Shown one piece after another: positions 49,911 to 58,797 of a stretch of 64,000 nucleotides of DNA. Within the stretch, counting starts at the first letter, position 1, and each line of letters starts with the position of its first letter. Below the pieces are notes generated by a model that saw only the letters and a program-made list of their open reading frames with translations, was not told where the DNA came from and did not search any database. The position numbers and the translations under genes are program-made. The stretch is from Streptomyces fildesensis (lineage in GTDB: Bacteria; Actinomycetota; Actinomycetes; Streptomycetales; Streptomycetaceae): assembly GCF_016107395.1 (NCBI RefSeq), contig NZ_JAAIKO010000001.1, forward strand, positions 434,001 through 498,000, written 5' to 3'.

Positions 49911-51184
49911 TTGCCCTGGCCCTTCCGGTACGGCTGGCCGTCGGCCGCCGGCATCCGCAGTCGCTGCGAGGCGAGCGCGAGCACCAGCAGGGTGACGATG
50001 TACGGCGTGGCCCCGACGAGCTGGTCCGGGACCGTGTCGGTCAGGGAGTACCAGACGACCAGCAGCGCGGCGACGGCGCCGCCCACCACGGCCGGCAGGT
50101 ACTTCTTCTGGTAGAGCCGCCAGGCGGCCAGCGCGGCCAGGCCGACCGCGAGGGCGAGCAGCAGGGCGTGCACGGTCTCGCCGCCGTTGCGGAGCTGGAG
50201 GCTGTCGGAGTAGCCGAACAGGCCCGCGCCCATGGCGAGCCCGCCGGGCCGCCAGTTACCGAAGATCATGGCGGCGAGGCCGATGTAGCCGCGGCCGCCG
50301 GTCTGGCCCTCGTTGTAGATGTGCGAGGGGACGATGGCGAGGAACGCGCCGCCGAGGCCGGCGAGACCGCCGGAGGCGATGACCGCCAGGTACTTGTACT
50401 TGTAGACGTTGACGCCCAGCGACTCGGCGGCGATCGGGTTCTCACCGCAGGAGCGCAGCCGCAGACCGAACGCGGTCCGCCACAGGACGAAGAACGTGGC
50501 CACGAAGAGCGCCGCGGCCAGGAGGGTGAGCGACGACAGGTCCGTGACGAGGCCGCCGATGATCCCGGCGATGTCCGAGATCAGGAACCAGTGGTGGCCT
50601 TCGAGGGTGTGCATCCAGTCGGAGAGGCCGGGGACGGTGAACGACTTGATGTCGTCCATCGGCGGCGACTGCTTGGGACTGCCACCCGCGGCCGCGGCCT
50701 TGCCCATGCTGAACCAGATCTTGGCCAGGTACTGGGTGGTGCCCAGCGCCAGGATGTTGATCGCCACACCGGAGACGATGTGGTCGACGCCGAAGGTCAC
50801 CGTCACGACGGCGTGGATGAGACCGCCGAGCGCGCCACCGAGGATGCCGGCGAGGACGGCGAGCCACGGGTTGGTCTGCCAGCCCGCCCACGCCCCGAAG
50901 AACATGCCGAGCATCATCATGCCCTCGAGGCCGATGTTGACGACGCCGGCCCGCTCCGACCACAGGCCGCCGAGTCCGGCGAGGCCGATCGGCACGGCCA
51001 TGGTCAGGGCGCCGGAGATCTGCCCGGAGGACGTCATGTCGTTGGCGCCGGTGATGGCGCGTACGGCGGAGATGAGGATCAGCGCGCCCGCGATGATCAG
51101 CAGCACACGGGAGAACGTGAGCTTGGCGCGGATCTTCGCCGCGGGGCTCTTGGCGGTCTTGCCGGGGGTAGCCGTGGCGCTCAC
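49907..51184 (-). CDS. Nucleoside ABC transporter permease 2
   Basis: 425 residues, about ten helices. BPD_transp_2 permease with the conserved GERAGVVNIGLEGMM-like segment (SERAGVVNIGLEGMMMLGMF), GVDHIVSGVAINILALGTTQ and LRSCGENPIAAESLGVNV, typical of the YufQ/NupC-type nucleoside importers that work with a BMP-family lipoprotein. About 80 extra C-terminal residues hold two more helices. GTG 51184 overlaps the stop of permease 1 (GTGA). It pairs with the product of 51181-52290 to form the channel. Confidence 0.92.
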   Translation of the reverse strand: MSATATPGKTAKSPAAKIRAKLTFSRVLLIIAGALILISAVRAITGANDMTSSGQISGALTMAVPIGLAGLGGLWSERAGVVNIGLEGMMMLGMFFGAWAGWQTNPWLAVLAGILGGALGGLIHAVVTVTFGVDHIVSGVAINILALGTTQYLAKIWFSMGKAAAAGGSPKQSPPMDDIKSFTVPGLSDWMHTLEGHHWFLISDIAGIIGGLVTDLSSLTLLAAALFVATFFVLWRTAFGLRLRSCGENPIAAESLGVNVYKYKYLAVIASGGLAGLGGAFLAIVPSHIYNEGQTGGRGYIGLAAMIFGNWRPGGLAMGAGLFGYSDSLQLRNGGETVHALLLALAVGLAALAAWRLYQKKYLPAVVGGAVAALLVVWYSLTDTVPDQLVGATPYIVTLLVLALASQRLRMPAADGQPYRKGQGK

Positions 51185-52290
51185 GCTGCCGCCTCCTGCT
51201 TGGTGCGGGCCTGGGCGGCGAGTTCTTCGCCGACCTTCTGTTGCTGGCGTTTGATGCCGTAGCGGCGGACGACCTCGTAGGCGATGACGACGCAGAGCAC
51301 GATGATGCCCTGCATGACGCCGACGATTTCCTTGTCGTAGTCCTCGAACTCCAGCTTGCTGGACGCGATTTCCAACCAGCCCCACAGCAGCGCGGCCAGC
51401 GCGATACCGATCGGGTGGTTCCGGCCGAGCAGCGCCACGGCGATGCCCGTGAAGCCGATACCGGCCGGGAACTCGGTGCTGAACTGGTGCGCGTCGTTGA
51501 GCAGCACCGGCATGCCGACCAGCCCGGCGATGGCGCCCGAGAGCAGCATGCTGGTGATGATCATGCGCTTGACGTTGACCCCGCTGGCGCCGGCCGCGGA
51601 CTCCGAGCGACCGACCGTCCGCAGGTCGAAGCCGAAGCGGGTGCGGGAGAGGCCGAACCAGTAGAGGACGCCGACGAGGACGGCGATGACGATGAAGCCC
51701 CAGATCGTGCCGTCCGTGCCCATGTCGAACCCGAAGAAGTGCCCCGAGGAGGGGATTTCCTTGGTGGAGACCGAGTTGGTGTCCGCGTGCAGCTGGGCGA
51801 GCCGGCCGGGGATCATGAAGTAGCCGATCACCGCGGTGGCGATGGCGTTCAGCATGATCGTGGTGATGACCTCGCTGACGCCTCGGGTCACCTTGAGCAC
51901 ACCCGCGATGCCCGCCCACATCGCGCCGACGAGCATCGCGGTGAGGATGATCAGCGGGATCTGGATGACGGAGGGCAGGTTCACCGCGCCGCCGACGACG
52001 GCCGCGAAGAAGGCCGCGAGGCGGTACTGGCCGTCGACGCCGATGTTGAACAGGTTCATCCGGAAGCCGATGGCCACCGCGATGCCGGCGAGGTAGTACG
52101 GCGTCGCCTTGTTGAGGATGAAGACCTGGCTGTCGCTTGTCAGGCCCTTGTCGAACATCACGTTGAACGCGTGGAACGGTTCCTTGCCGGTGGCCAGGAG
52201 CACGAGCGCGGTGAGGACGAAGGCGGCGACGATCGCCAGTACGGGAGCGGCCAGGCCGAGGATCAGCCGATCCTTGTCGAACTTCTTCAT
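51181..52290 (-). CDS. Nucleoside ABC transporter permease 1
   Basis: 369 residues. BPD_transp_2 fold: LNKATPYYLAGIAVAIGFRM, NLFNIGVDGQYRLAAFFAAV, LKVTRGVSEVITTIMLNAIA, TVGRSESAAGASGVNV and LLGRNHPIGIALAALLWGWL. ATG 52290 overlaps the ATPase stop (ATGA). The coupling motif RSESAAGASGVNVKRM contacts the ATPase. Together with permease 2, the ATPase and BMP lipoprotein it should import purine and pyrimidine nucleosides; specificity is inferred from the adjoining cdd and deoA genes. Confidence 0.93.
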   Translation of the reverse strand: MKKFDKDRLILGLAAPVLAIVAAFVLTALVLLATGKEPFHAFNVMFDKGLTSDSQVFILNKATPYYLAGIAVAIGFRMNLFNIGVDGQYRLAAFFAAVVGGAVNLPSVIQIPLIILTAMLVGAMWAGIAGVLKVTRGVSEVITTIMLNAIATAVIGYFMIPGRLAQLHADTNSVSTKEIPSSGHFFGFDMGTDGTIWGFIVIAVLVGVLYWFGLSRTRFGFDLRTVGRSESAAGASGVNVKRMIITSMLLSGAIAGLVGMPVLLNDAHQFSTEFPAGIGFTGIAVALLGRNHPIGIALAALLWGWLEIASSKLEFEDYDKEIVGVMQGIIVLCVVIAYEVVRRYGIKRQQQKVGEELAAQARTKQEAAA

Positions 52291-53852
52291 CGGTCCTCTC
52301 CTTCGGCGTCCGTGTGCTCGAGGTGGCCGGAAGCGGCGCCGGTCATGGCGGAACCCAGCTCCTCAGGAGTGATCGTGGCGGGGTCGGCGTCCGCGACCAG
52401 GTGGCCGCGGTACATCACCCGCAGGGTGTCGGACAGGCCGATCAGTTCGTCCAGGTCGGCGGAGATCAGCAGCACGGCGAGGCCCTCGCGGCGGGCCTGC
52501 CGGATCTGGTCCCAGATCTGCGCCTGCGCGCCGACGTCCACACCGCGGGTCGGGTGCGCGGCGATCAGCAGCTTGGGCAGGTGGCTCATCTCGCGGCCGA
52601 CGATCAGCTTCTGCTGGTTGCCGCCGGAGAGGGAGGCCGCGGTGACCTCGATGCCGGGCGTACGGACGTCGTACTCCTTGACGATCCGTTCGGTGTCGCG
52701 GCGGGCCGCGGTCAGGTCCAGCAGCGCGCCGCGGCTGTTGGGCTTCTCGGTGACGTGGCCGAGGATGCGGTTCTCCCACAGCGTGCCTTCGAGGAGCAGG
52801 CCGTGCCGGTGGCGGTCCTCGGGGATGTACCCGATGCCGTCCTCGCGCCGCTTGCGGGTGGGGGCGGTGGAGATGTCGGCGCCGTCCAGGGTGATCACCC
52901 CGGCGTCGGGGGTCCGCATCCCCATGATGGCCTCGACCAGTTCGGCCTGGCCGTTGCCCTCGACCCCGGCGATGCCGAGCACTTCGCCCTTGTGGATCGT
53001 CAGGCTGACGTCGCCGAGCACGGTGCGCTCGATGCCCTCGGCGTCGACGGCGGCCAGCTTCAGCCCCTTGACGTCCAGCAGGACCTCGCTGGTCACCGTG
53101 GACTCGCGGGTCTCCGGCGACGGCAGTTCACTGCCGACCATGAGCTCGGCGAGCTGCTTGACGGTGACCGACTTCGGGTCGGCGTCGCCGACCGTCGTAC
53201 CGCGGCGGATGACCGTGATCGCGTCGGCGACCGAGAGCACCTCGCCCAGCTTGTGCGAGATGAAGATGATCGTCAGGCCCTCGGACTTGAGCTCGCGGAG
53301 GTTGGCGAAGAGCGCCTCGACCTCCTGCGGCACGAGGACCGCGGTCGGCTCGTCCAGGATCAGGGTGCGGGCGCCGCGGTAGAGGACCTTGAGGATCTCC
53401 ACGCGCTGCCGGTCGGCCACCCCGAGGTCCTCGACGAGGAGGTCGGGGCGGACGCCGAGGCCGTAGGCGTCGGAGAGCTCCTTGATCTTGGCGCGGGCCT
53501 TGCCGCCGATGCCGTGCAACTGCTCGGCCCCGAGAACGATGTTCTCCAGCACGGTGAGGTTGTCGGCCAGCATGAAGTGCTGGTGCACCATCCCGATGCC
53601 GAGCCGGATGGCGTCGGCCGGGGTGTGCAGGTCCGCCTTCTCGCCGTCGAGGGTGATGGTCCCCTCGTCGGGGCGCTGCATCCCGTAAAGGATCTTCATG
53701 AGGGTCGACTTGCCCGCGCCGTTCTCGCCGACCAGGGCGTGGACGGTGCCACGGAGCACGGTGATGTCGATGTCGCGGTTGGCGACGACGCCGGGGAAGC
53801 GTTTGGTGATGCCGCGGAGTTCGACGGCGGGGGGACTGCTGGACGCGTTGAT
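52287..53852 (-). CDS. Nucleoside ABC transporter ATPase (double-domain); start codon non-canonical
   Basis: About 521 residues with two ATPase halves, as in RbsA/YufO. Half 1: GENGAGKSTLMKIL, QRVEILKVLYRGARTLILDE. Half 2: GVEGNGQAELVEAI, LSGGNQQKLIVGREM, LLIAAHPTRGVDVGAQ. The first ATG/GTG/TTG in frame (GTG 53759) would remove the first strands (VELRGITKRFPGVVANRDID) that every member has. The frame runs back to INASSSPPAVELRG, where the only possible initiation codons are GTC 53855 or ATC 53852, 5 and 8 nt after a good AGGAG. I place the start there. A GTG mutated or misread as GTC is likely. First gene of the operon through deoA. Confidence 0.85.
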   Translation of the reverse strand: MNASSSPPAVELRGITKRFPGVVANRDIDITVLRGTVHALVGENGAGKSTLMKILYGMQRPDEGTITLDGEKADLHTPADAIRLGIGMVHQHFMLADNLTVLENIVLGAEQLHGIGGKARAKIKELSDAYGLGVRPDLLVEDLGVADRQRVEILKVLYRGARTLILDEPTAVLVPQEVEALFANLRELKSEGLTIIFISHKLGEVLSVADAITVIRRGTTVGDADPKSVTVKQLAELMVGSELPSPETRESTVTSEVLLDVKGLKLAAVDAEGIERTVLGDVSLTIHKGEVLGIAGVEGNGQAELVEAIMGMRTPDAGVITLDGADISTAPTRKRREDGIGYIPEDRHRHGLLLEGTLWENRILGHVTEKPNSRGALLDLTAARRDTERIVKEYDVRTPGIEVTAASLSGGNQQKLIVGREMSHLPKLLIAAHPTRGVDVGAQAQIWDQIRQARREGLAVLLISADLDELIGLSDTLRVMYRGHLVADADPATITPEELGSAMTGAASGHLEHTDAEGEDR

Positions 53853-53915
53853 GACGCACTCTCCTCGCGGGGCAGAGCGGAGCGATGGGGGTGAACGTAT
53901 CGCGAGGATCGGACT

Positions 53916-53927
53916 CTACGCGCGTAG
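53916..53927. promoter_or_regulatory. Nucleoside-regulon palindrome upstream of the ABC transporter operon
   Basis: Perfect CTACGCGCGTAG, 63 bp upstream of the ATPase start, in its promoter region; a GATACG hexamer 17 bp further downstream on the minus strand may be the -10. Confidence 0.8.
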
Positions 53928-53984
53928 CGGCGCCAGATCCACAGTTGTCGCGGGATACATACGGCACGGTGGCCGCACAAGGCA

Positions 53985-54025
53985 CGAGGCCCGGCAGGGA
54001 GCGTGACGTTCCCTGCCGGGCCTCG
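53985..54025. terminator. Terminator after the BMP lipoprotein gene
   Basis: CGAGGCCCGGCAGGGA pairs with TCCCTGCCGGGCCTCG, 16-bp perfect stem with a 9-nt loop. It separates bmpA from the ABC genes, so these need their own promoter. Confidence 0.88.
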
Positions 54026-54034
54026 CGTCGGTGA

Positions 54035-55069
54035 TCAGCTGGTCGGAGTCGTCCGGACCGTCAGCGTGCCGTCGGTGATCTTCTTCTTCGCGGCGTCGAG
54101 CTGGGCCTGGATGTCATCGATGTAGCCACCGGAGGTGGCCAGGCCGACGCCACCCGCCTTGAGGTTGTAGACGTGCGTGCCGGTCAGCGGCTTGCCGTCC
54201 TTGACGCTCTTGATGACGTCGTAGACCGAACCGTCGACGTTCTTGACGGCGGAGGTCAGGATCGCGGTCTTCCACTGCGCCAGGCCCTTGTCCTGGTACT
54301 GGTCGCCGTCGACGCCGATCGCCCAGGTGCCCTTCTTGCCCGCGACGGCCTCGATGGCGCCGGAGCCGGAGCTGCCCGCGGCCGCGTAGATCACGTCGAT
54401 GCCGCGGTCGAGCATGCCCTTGGCCTTGGCCTTGCCCTCAGCCGGCTTCGCGAAGCCGGAGAAGTCGCCGCCCTGGGTGATGTACTCGATGTCGACCGAG
54501 ACGTCGGGCTTGGTGTCCTTGACGCCCTGCTGGTAGCCGGCCGCGAACTTCTTGATCAGCGTGGTGTCCACGCCGCCGATGAAGCCGACCTTGTTGGTCT
54601 TGGTCTTCAGCGCCGCGGCGACACCCGCGAGGTAGGAGCTCTGCTCCTCGGTGAAGTTGATGCTGTCGATGTTCGCGCCCTCGACCACGGAGTCGACGAT
54701 CGCGAAGGTCGTCTTCGGGAACTTCTTCGAGACGGCCTTCACCGAGTCGGCATAGGCGAAGCCGACACCGATGACCGGGTTGTAGCCCGCACCGGCGAGG
54801 TCGTTGAGCTTCTGCTCGCGGTCCGCCTCGGTGTCGGTGTTCTTGGCGGTGAGCTCCTTGCTGCCCAGGTTGAACTCGGCCTTGGCCTTGTCCAGTCCCT
54901 TGGCGGCGGAGTCGTTGAAGGAGTGGTCGCCTCGGCCGCCGACGTCGTAGGCGATACCGACGCCCTTGTCCTTGCTGTCGTCGGAGCTGCTGCTGCCACA
55001 CGCGGTGGCGGTGAGGGCGAGGGCCGCGGACGCGACACCCGCAGCAACGATCTTGGTAACCCGGCGCAC
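54035..55069 (-). CDS. BMP-family nucleoside-binding lipoprotein
   Basis: 344 residues. Lipobox LTATAC near residue 24 after a signal peptide; then the BMP (PnrA-like) fold: GVGIAYDVGGRGDHSFNDSA, GYNPVIGVGFAYADSV, TFAIVDSVVEGANIDSINF, EEQSSYLAGVAAAL, KVGFIGGVDTTLIKKFAAGY, VIYAAAGSSGSGAIEAV, WAIGVDGDQYQ. These proteins bind purine or other nucleosides outside the membrane and deliver them to YufOPQ-type permeases, here encoded at 49907-53852. GTG 55069 has AAGGGGA 6 nt upstream; an ATG at 55084 is the alternative. A terminator follows, so the lipoprotein is made in its own transcript, which allows higher dosage than the permease. Confidence 0.93.
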   Translation of the reverse strand: MRRVTKIVAAGVASAALALTATACGSSSSDDSKDKGVGIAYDVGGRGDHSFNDSAAKGLDKAKAEFNLGSKELTAKNTDTEADREQKLNDLAGAGYNPVIGVGFAYADSVKAVSKKFPKTTFAIVDSVVEGANIDSINFTEEQSSYLAGVAAALKTKTNKVGFIGGVDTTLIKKFAAGYQQGVKDTKPDVSVDIEYITQGGDFSGFAKPAEGKAKAKGMLDRGIDVIYAAAGSSGSGAIEAVAGKKGTWAIGVDGDQYQDKGLAQWKTAILTSAVKNVDGSVYDVIKSVKDGKPLTGTHVYNLKAGGVGLATSGGYIDDIQAQLDAAKKKITDGTLTVRTTPTS

Positions 55070-55122
55070 GAGGGTCCCCTTCATTCGAAAGCGCCCCGTC
55101 CGGCGCTGGCTAAGCGGGAGCT

Positions 55123-55134
55123 TAACGCGCGTAG
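55123..55134. promoter_or_regulatory. Nucleoside-regulon palindrome variant upstream of bmpA
   Basis: TAACGCGCGTAG: core ACGCGCGT and right arm identical to the CTACGCGCGTAG sites, left two bases changed. It lies 53 bp before the preferred bmpA start. Confidence 0.65.
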
Positions 55135-55222
55135 ATGTCAGGTAAAGGCTGAATGAAGACCTGTTATCGGATCGACGCATTTCGGCCAGGTGAACCACCC
55201 GTAAGCACCACGCCACCCACCG

Positions 55223-56356
55223 TCAGACCAGCAGCGCAGCCCCTGCGAGCAGCTCGGCGCCGATCACGACCGGGTCCTCGGCGTCCTGGGATTCACCCGG
55301 ATGGACGCCGTGTCGCGCCGGCCCGTCGGCGGGTCGCAGACCGAGCCTGGCGAGCGCTCCCGGCACGTGCTCCAGGTACCAGGCGAAATCCGCGCAGCCG
55401 AGGCTCTGACCGGTGTCCTCGACGGCGTGCGCGCCGCGGCTCAGCGTGATCGCCTCGCGCAGCAGCTCCGTCGACTCCACCTCGTTGACGACCGGCGGGA
55501 CGACGCGCTGGTACCGGATCTCGCACTTCGCCCGGTACATGCCGGCCACCTGGTCGATCACCTCGTGCACCAGGTCGGGCGCGTCGTTCCAGGCCGCCAG
55601 GTCCAGGCAGCGGACGGTGCCCTCCAGCTCCGCGTGCTGCGGGATCACGTTGCAGGCGTGGCCGGCCTCGATGCGGTCCCACACGACCCGGACGCCGGAG
55701 CGCGGGTCCATCCGGCGGGCCAGCACGGCCGGCAGTTCGGTGGCCATCTTGGCGGTGGCCATCACCAGGTCGGTCGTCAGATGCGGGCGGGCGCTGTGGC
55801 CGCCCGCGCCGTCGAGCTTCAGGACCAGACGGCCGACGGCCGCGGTGATCGGGCCCTGCCGCAGACCGATCCGTCCGGCGTCGGTGTCCAGGTCGCCGTG
55901 CACGGCGAGGATCCGGCCGACGCCCTCCAGCACCTCCGCCTCGATGGCGCCGAGCGCTCCGCCCGGGGTCGCCTCGTCCGTCGGCTGCAGGATCAGCCGC
56001 ACCGGGCGCGGCAGCCTGCCCTCGCGTTCCAGGGCGGCGAGCGCCAGAGCGGCGCCGAGCAGCACCGCGTCGATGTCGCTGTGCAGTGCCAGACGCGGAC
56101 GGGCGGGGTCGGTGGCGCCGATGTCACAGACGATTCCGGTCCCGCCGGGCAGTACCCGCGGCCGTAGACCGTCCTGCTCCAGCCGGGCCAGAACGGCCGC
56201 GGCGGCGGCCTCGGCGTCGTGGGAGTCCGGCCGGCCCGTTGCTGGGCGGCGGCTCAAGTCCCGGCGGAACGCGATCAGTTCGGCGCGCAGCCCCGCGGGC
56301 AGCGCGCCGGATGGCACTGCGGGTGAGTCGTTCACCTCCGACAGCGTAGGCCCCAT
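55223..56356 (-). CDS. M20-family peptidase/amidohydrolase homologue
   Basis: 377 residues. M20 fold: LALHSDIDAVLLGAALA at the first metal site (H-S-D-I-D in place of H/R-x-D-x-D), LILQPTDEATPGGALGAIE at the Glu-Glu region (here TDE), and the lid domain with GGHSARPHLTTDLVMATAK and HACNVIPQHAELEGTVRCLD. C-terminal GCADFAWYLEHVPGALARLG and HPGESQ follow. Several metal ligands differ from aminoacylase-type enzymes, so activity is uncertain. ATG 56356 has GGAGG 8 nt upstream. From memory, homologues sit next to the nucleoside transporter in other streptomycetes; the link is unexplained. Confidence 0.85.
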   Translation of the reverse strand: MGPTLSEVNDSPAVPSGALPAGLRAELIAFRRDLSRRPATGRPDSHDAEAAAAAVLARLEQDGLRPRVLPGGTGIVCDIGATDPARPRLALHSDIDAVLLGAALALAALEREGRLPRPVRLILQPTDEATPGGALGAIEAEVLEGVGRILAVHGDLDTDAGRIGLRQGPITAAVGRLVLKLDGAGGHSARPHLTTDLVMATAKMATELPAVLARRMDPRSGVRVVWDRIEAGHACNVIPQHAELEGTVRCLDLAAWNDAPDLVHEVIDQVAGMYRAKCEIRYQRVVPPVVNEVESTELLREAITLSRGAHAVEDTGQSLGCADFAWYLEHVPGALARLGLRPADGPARHGVHPGESQDAEDPVVIGAELLAGAALLV

Positions 56357-56631
56357 GGGAGATCCTCCAGCGTTGATCGAGAGAAATTCATTCCTGTTGA
56401 AGGAGAAGAAATCACCCGATCGGCGCATACCCAATCCCTCTGGGGGGTATCACGGCCTCTTGGGCCTTCACCACCCATCCCATCCTCGCTCAACGATCCA
56501 TCGATCGCGAGGCAACGGCTCCGGCGCAGGGGGTGTCCCGTGCCACACCGGGGTCCGGTGGCCCGGAGCGTAGGGGCCGGGCATCGCGGCCCACTGGATC
56601 CGCGGGGGGATCCGGGCCTGGACACAGCCCC

Positions 56632-57747
56632 CTAAGCGGTCGCGGTGACGGAGGTCAGGCCGTGCAGGTCCCTGGCGGTGCCGGTGATGCCGGAGAGGAA
56701 GCCCTGCGCGCGGGGTGAGGCGGTGTGGGTGAGCCAGCCGTCGTCGATGTCGCGGACGACGACCTTGACCCCGGTGCCGGCCAGCGCGAGCGGCAGCGTG
56801 TGGACGACCGTGGACGGGAAGCTGAGCACGGTGTGACCGATCGGCCCCCGGCGGGCGACCAGTTCCAGCGGCAGGTCGGGGCGGACGATCTCCAGCCCGG
56901 TCTGGACGGCGAGCCGGTGCAGCTTGGCCGTGTCCTCGCGGCGGTGCGCGAAGTAGCGGGTGGCGCCGTGGGATTCGGCGAGGGTGGCGACCGCGGCGAG
57001 GTAACGGTCGAGGTCGACGACCCCGGTCTCGACGAGGGACGTGCCGATGATGTCGGTGCCGGCGGTGATCCGCGGCGGCCCGAAGCGCGACCGCGTCCAC
57101 GCGAACCGGTTGGCGCGCAGCGCCATCCCGGCCGGCGGTGTCGCGGGCATCGCGCTGAAGAGTTCGACGGTGCGGCGGCGGCCGGGGGTCAGCCGGCGGC
57201 GGGCGGCCGAGGCGAAGACCGCGAAGGCCGCGTCGACGGGCGACCGGCGGCCCGCGCGGTGCCAGCGCACCAGACGGCCGCCCCTGCTCAGGATCTCGGT
57301 GAACTCCATGGTGGCGGTGCCGTCGTCGACCACGGTGATCTCCCGGGCCCGGCACAGCGGCAGGAGCACCTGCACCAGCCGGGAGAACGGATCACCGATG
57401 ACGAGGTGGCGTACGCGCAGCAGCAGCGGCGCCAGGGTCATGGCGGTACGCAGCAGGCCGAGCCGGTTGCTGCGGGCCTCGAACCAGCGGACGGTGACGC
57501 CGTCGTCCCGGGCGAGCTCCGCCATGCGGCGCAGCTGCCCGCGGCTCATCGGGTCGCGGGGCGAGAGCACCACGACGGTGAGCGGGCCGGTGACCGGGCC
57601 GCCGCCCGGGGCGGCCGGAGCCGCCCCGGGACGCGGTGCGGCGACCGCGGTCGGGGGGTGTATGTGCGACCACTCCAGGACGTTGAGGAGCTGGACAGGG
57701 GACTCGACCAGTGCGAGCGGTCCCCGGCCGGTTGCGGGCGCGGTCAT
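56632..57747 (-). CDS. Polysialyltransferase-like glycosyltransferase
   Basis: 371 residues, soluble. N-terminal LALVESPVQLLNVLEWSH, then VVVLSPRDPMSRGQLRRMAE, HLVIGDPFSRLVQVLLPL, EITVVDDGTATMEF (the VDDG motif of bacterial sialyl/polysialyl transferases), YFAHRREDTAKLHRLAVQTG and HTVLSFPSTVVHTLPLALAG (HP/SS-like motif). These features point to the GT52/alpha-2,8-polysialyltransferase superfamily. Encoded last in the minus-strand cluster with NeuB- and CMP-synthetase-like genes, it probably transfers an activated ulosonic acid to a cell-wall polymer. GAGGAG lies 6 nt before ATG 57747. Confidence 0.82.
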   Translation of the reverse strand: MTAPATGRGPLALVESPVQLLNVLEWSHIHPPTAVAAPRPGAAPAAPGGGPVTGPLTVVVLSPRDPMSRGQLRRMAELARDDGVTVRWFEARSNRLGLLRTAMTLAPLLLRVRHLVIGDPFSRLVQVLLPLCRAREITVVDDGTATMEFTEILSRGGRLVRWHRAGRRSPVDAAFAVFASAARRRLTPGRRRTVELFSAMPATPPAGMALRANRFAWTRSRFGPPRITAGTDIIGTSLVETGVVDLDRYLAAVATLAESHGATRYFAHRREDTAKLHRLAVQTGLEIVRPDLPLELVARRGPIGHTVLSFPSTVVHTLPLALAGTGVKVVVRDIDDGWLTHTASPRAQGFLSGITGTARDLHGLTSVTATA

Positions 57748-57846
57748 CCCGTACTCCTCGTTCTCATGGTTCGCGTGGTGCGCGGTGCCTCGGGTCATGG
57801 GGGCGTGCGCGGGGCCCGGCCGCTCGGGCCGGGGTGGCGCGGTCCG

Positions 57847-58797
57847 TCAGACGGAGGCGGTGGCGCGGTCCGAGCCCGACGCCTCGGCCTCGGCGACGAC
57901 GCCGGGGACGCGGCGGAGCTTCTTCATCGGGCCGAGCTCGCCCTCGTAGACCTTCTTGACGCCGTCGCCGAGCGAGGTCTCGATGATGCGGATGTCGCGG
58001 ACCAGGCGCTCCAGTCCCTGGGACTCGACGGAGGCGGCCTGGTCGGAGCCCCACATGGCGCGGTCGAGGGTGATGTGGCGCTCGATGAAGACCGCGCCGA
58101 GGGCGACGGCGGCCAGCGTCGTCTGGAGGCCGACCTCGTGGCCGGAGTAGCCGACGGGCACGTTCGGGTACTCGGCCTGCAGGGTGTTGATCATGCGCAG
58201 GTTGAGCTCTTCGTGCTTCGCCGGGTACGTGGACGTGGCGTGGCACATCACGATGTTGTCGCTGCCGAGCACCTCGACGGCGTGCCGGATCTGCTTCGGG
58301 GTGGACATCCCGGTGGAGAGGATGATCGTCCGGCCGGTGGCGCGCAGCGCGCGCAGCAGGTCGTCGTCGGTGAGGCAGGCGGAGGCGACCTTGTGGGCCG
58401 GGAGGTCGAACTTCTCCAGGAACGCGACGGACTCGACGTCCCACGGGGACGCGAACCAGTCGATGCCGCGCTTGCGGCAGTAGTCGGAGATGGCGTTGTA
58501 GTCGTTCTCGTCGAACTCGACGCGGTGCCGGTAGTCGATGTACGTCATGCGGCCCCAGGGGGTGTCGCGCTCGATCTCCCACTGGTCGCGCGGGGTGCAG
58601 ACCTCGGGGGTGCGCTTCTGGAACTTCACGGCGTCGCAGCCGGCCGCGACCGCGGCGTCGATGAGCGCGAAGGCGTTCTCCAGGTCACCGTTGTGGTTGA
58701 TGCCGATCTCGCCGGTGACGTAGACGGGCTGTCCGGTGCCGATGTAGCGGGTGCCGACCGGACGGAGGTTCTTCGGGGTCAGGGGGGTGCTGGTCAC
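57847..58797 (-). CDS. NeuB-family ulosonic (sialic/Kdn-type) acid synthase without SAF domain
   Basis: 316 residues. NeuB TIM barrel: PVYVTGEIGINHNGDLENAF, CDAVKFQKRTPEVCTP, YCRKRGIDWFASPWDVESV, HKVASACLTDDDLLRAL, TIILSTGMSTPKQIRHAVEV, MCHATSTYPAKHEELNLRMI, VPVGYSGHEVGLQTTLAAVA and FIERHITLDRAMWGSDQAAS. It condenses phosphoenolpyruvate with a sugar such as mannose (giving Kdn) or ManNAc. The C-terminal SAF/antifreeze-like domain of typical NeuB (residues about 280-345) is missing. GTG 58797 overlaps the stop of the CMP-synthetase gene. S. coelicolor makes a Kdn-containing teichulosonic acid from a cluster in this area, which suggests the same product here. Confidence 0.9.
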   Translation of the reverse strand: MTSTPLTPKNLRPVGTRYIGTGQPVYVTGEIGINHNGDLENAFALIDAAVAAGCDAVKFQKRTPEVCTPRDQWEIERDTPWGRMTYIDYRHRVEFDENDYNAISDYCRKRGIDWFASPWDVESVAFLEKFDLPAHKVASACLTDDDLLRALRATGRTIILSTGMSTPKQIRHAVEVLGSDNIVMCHATSTYPAKHEELNLRMINTLQAEYPNVPVGYSGHEVGLQTTLAAVALGAVFIERHITLDRAMWGSDQAASVESQGLERLVRDIRIIETSLGDGVKKVYEGELGPMKKLRRVPGVVAEAEASGSDRATASV

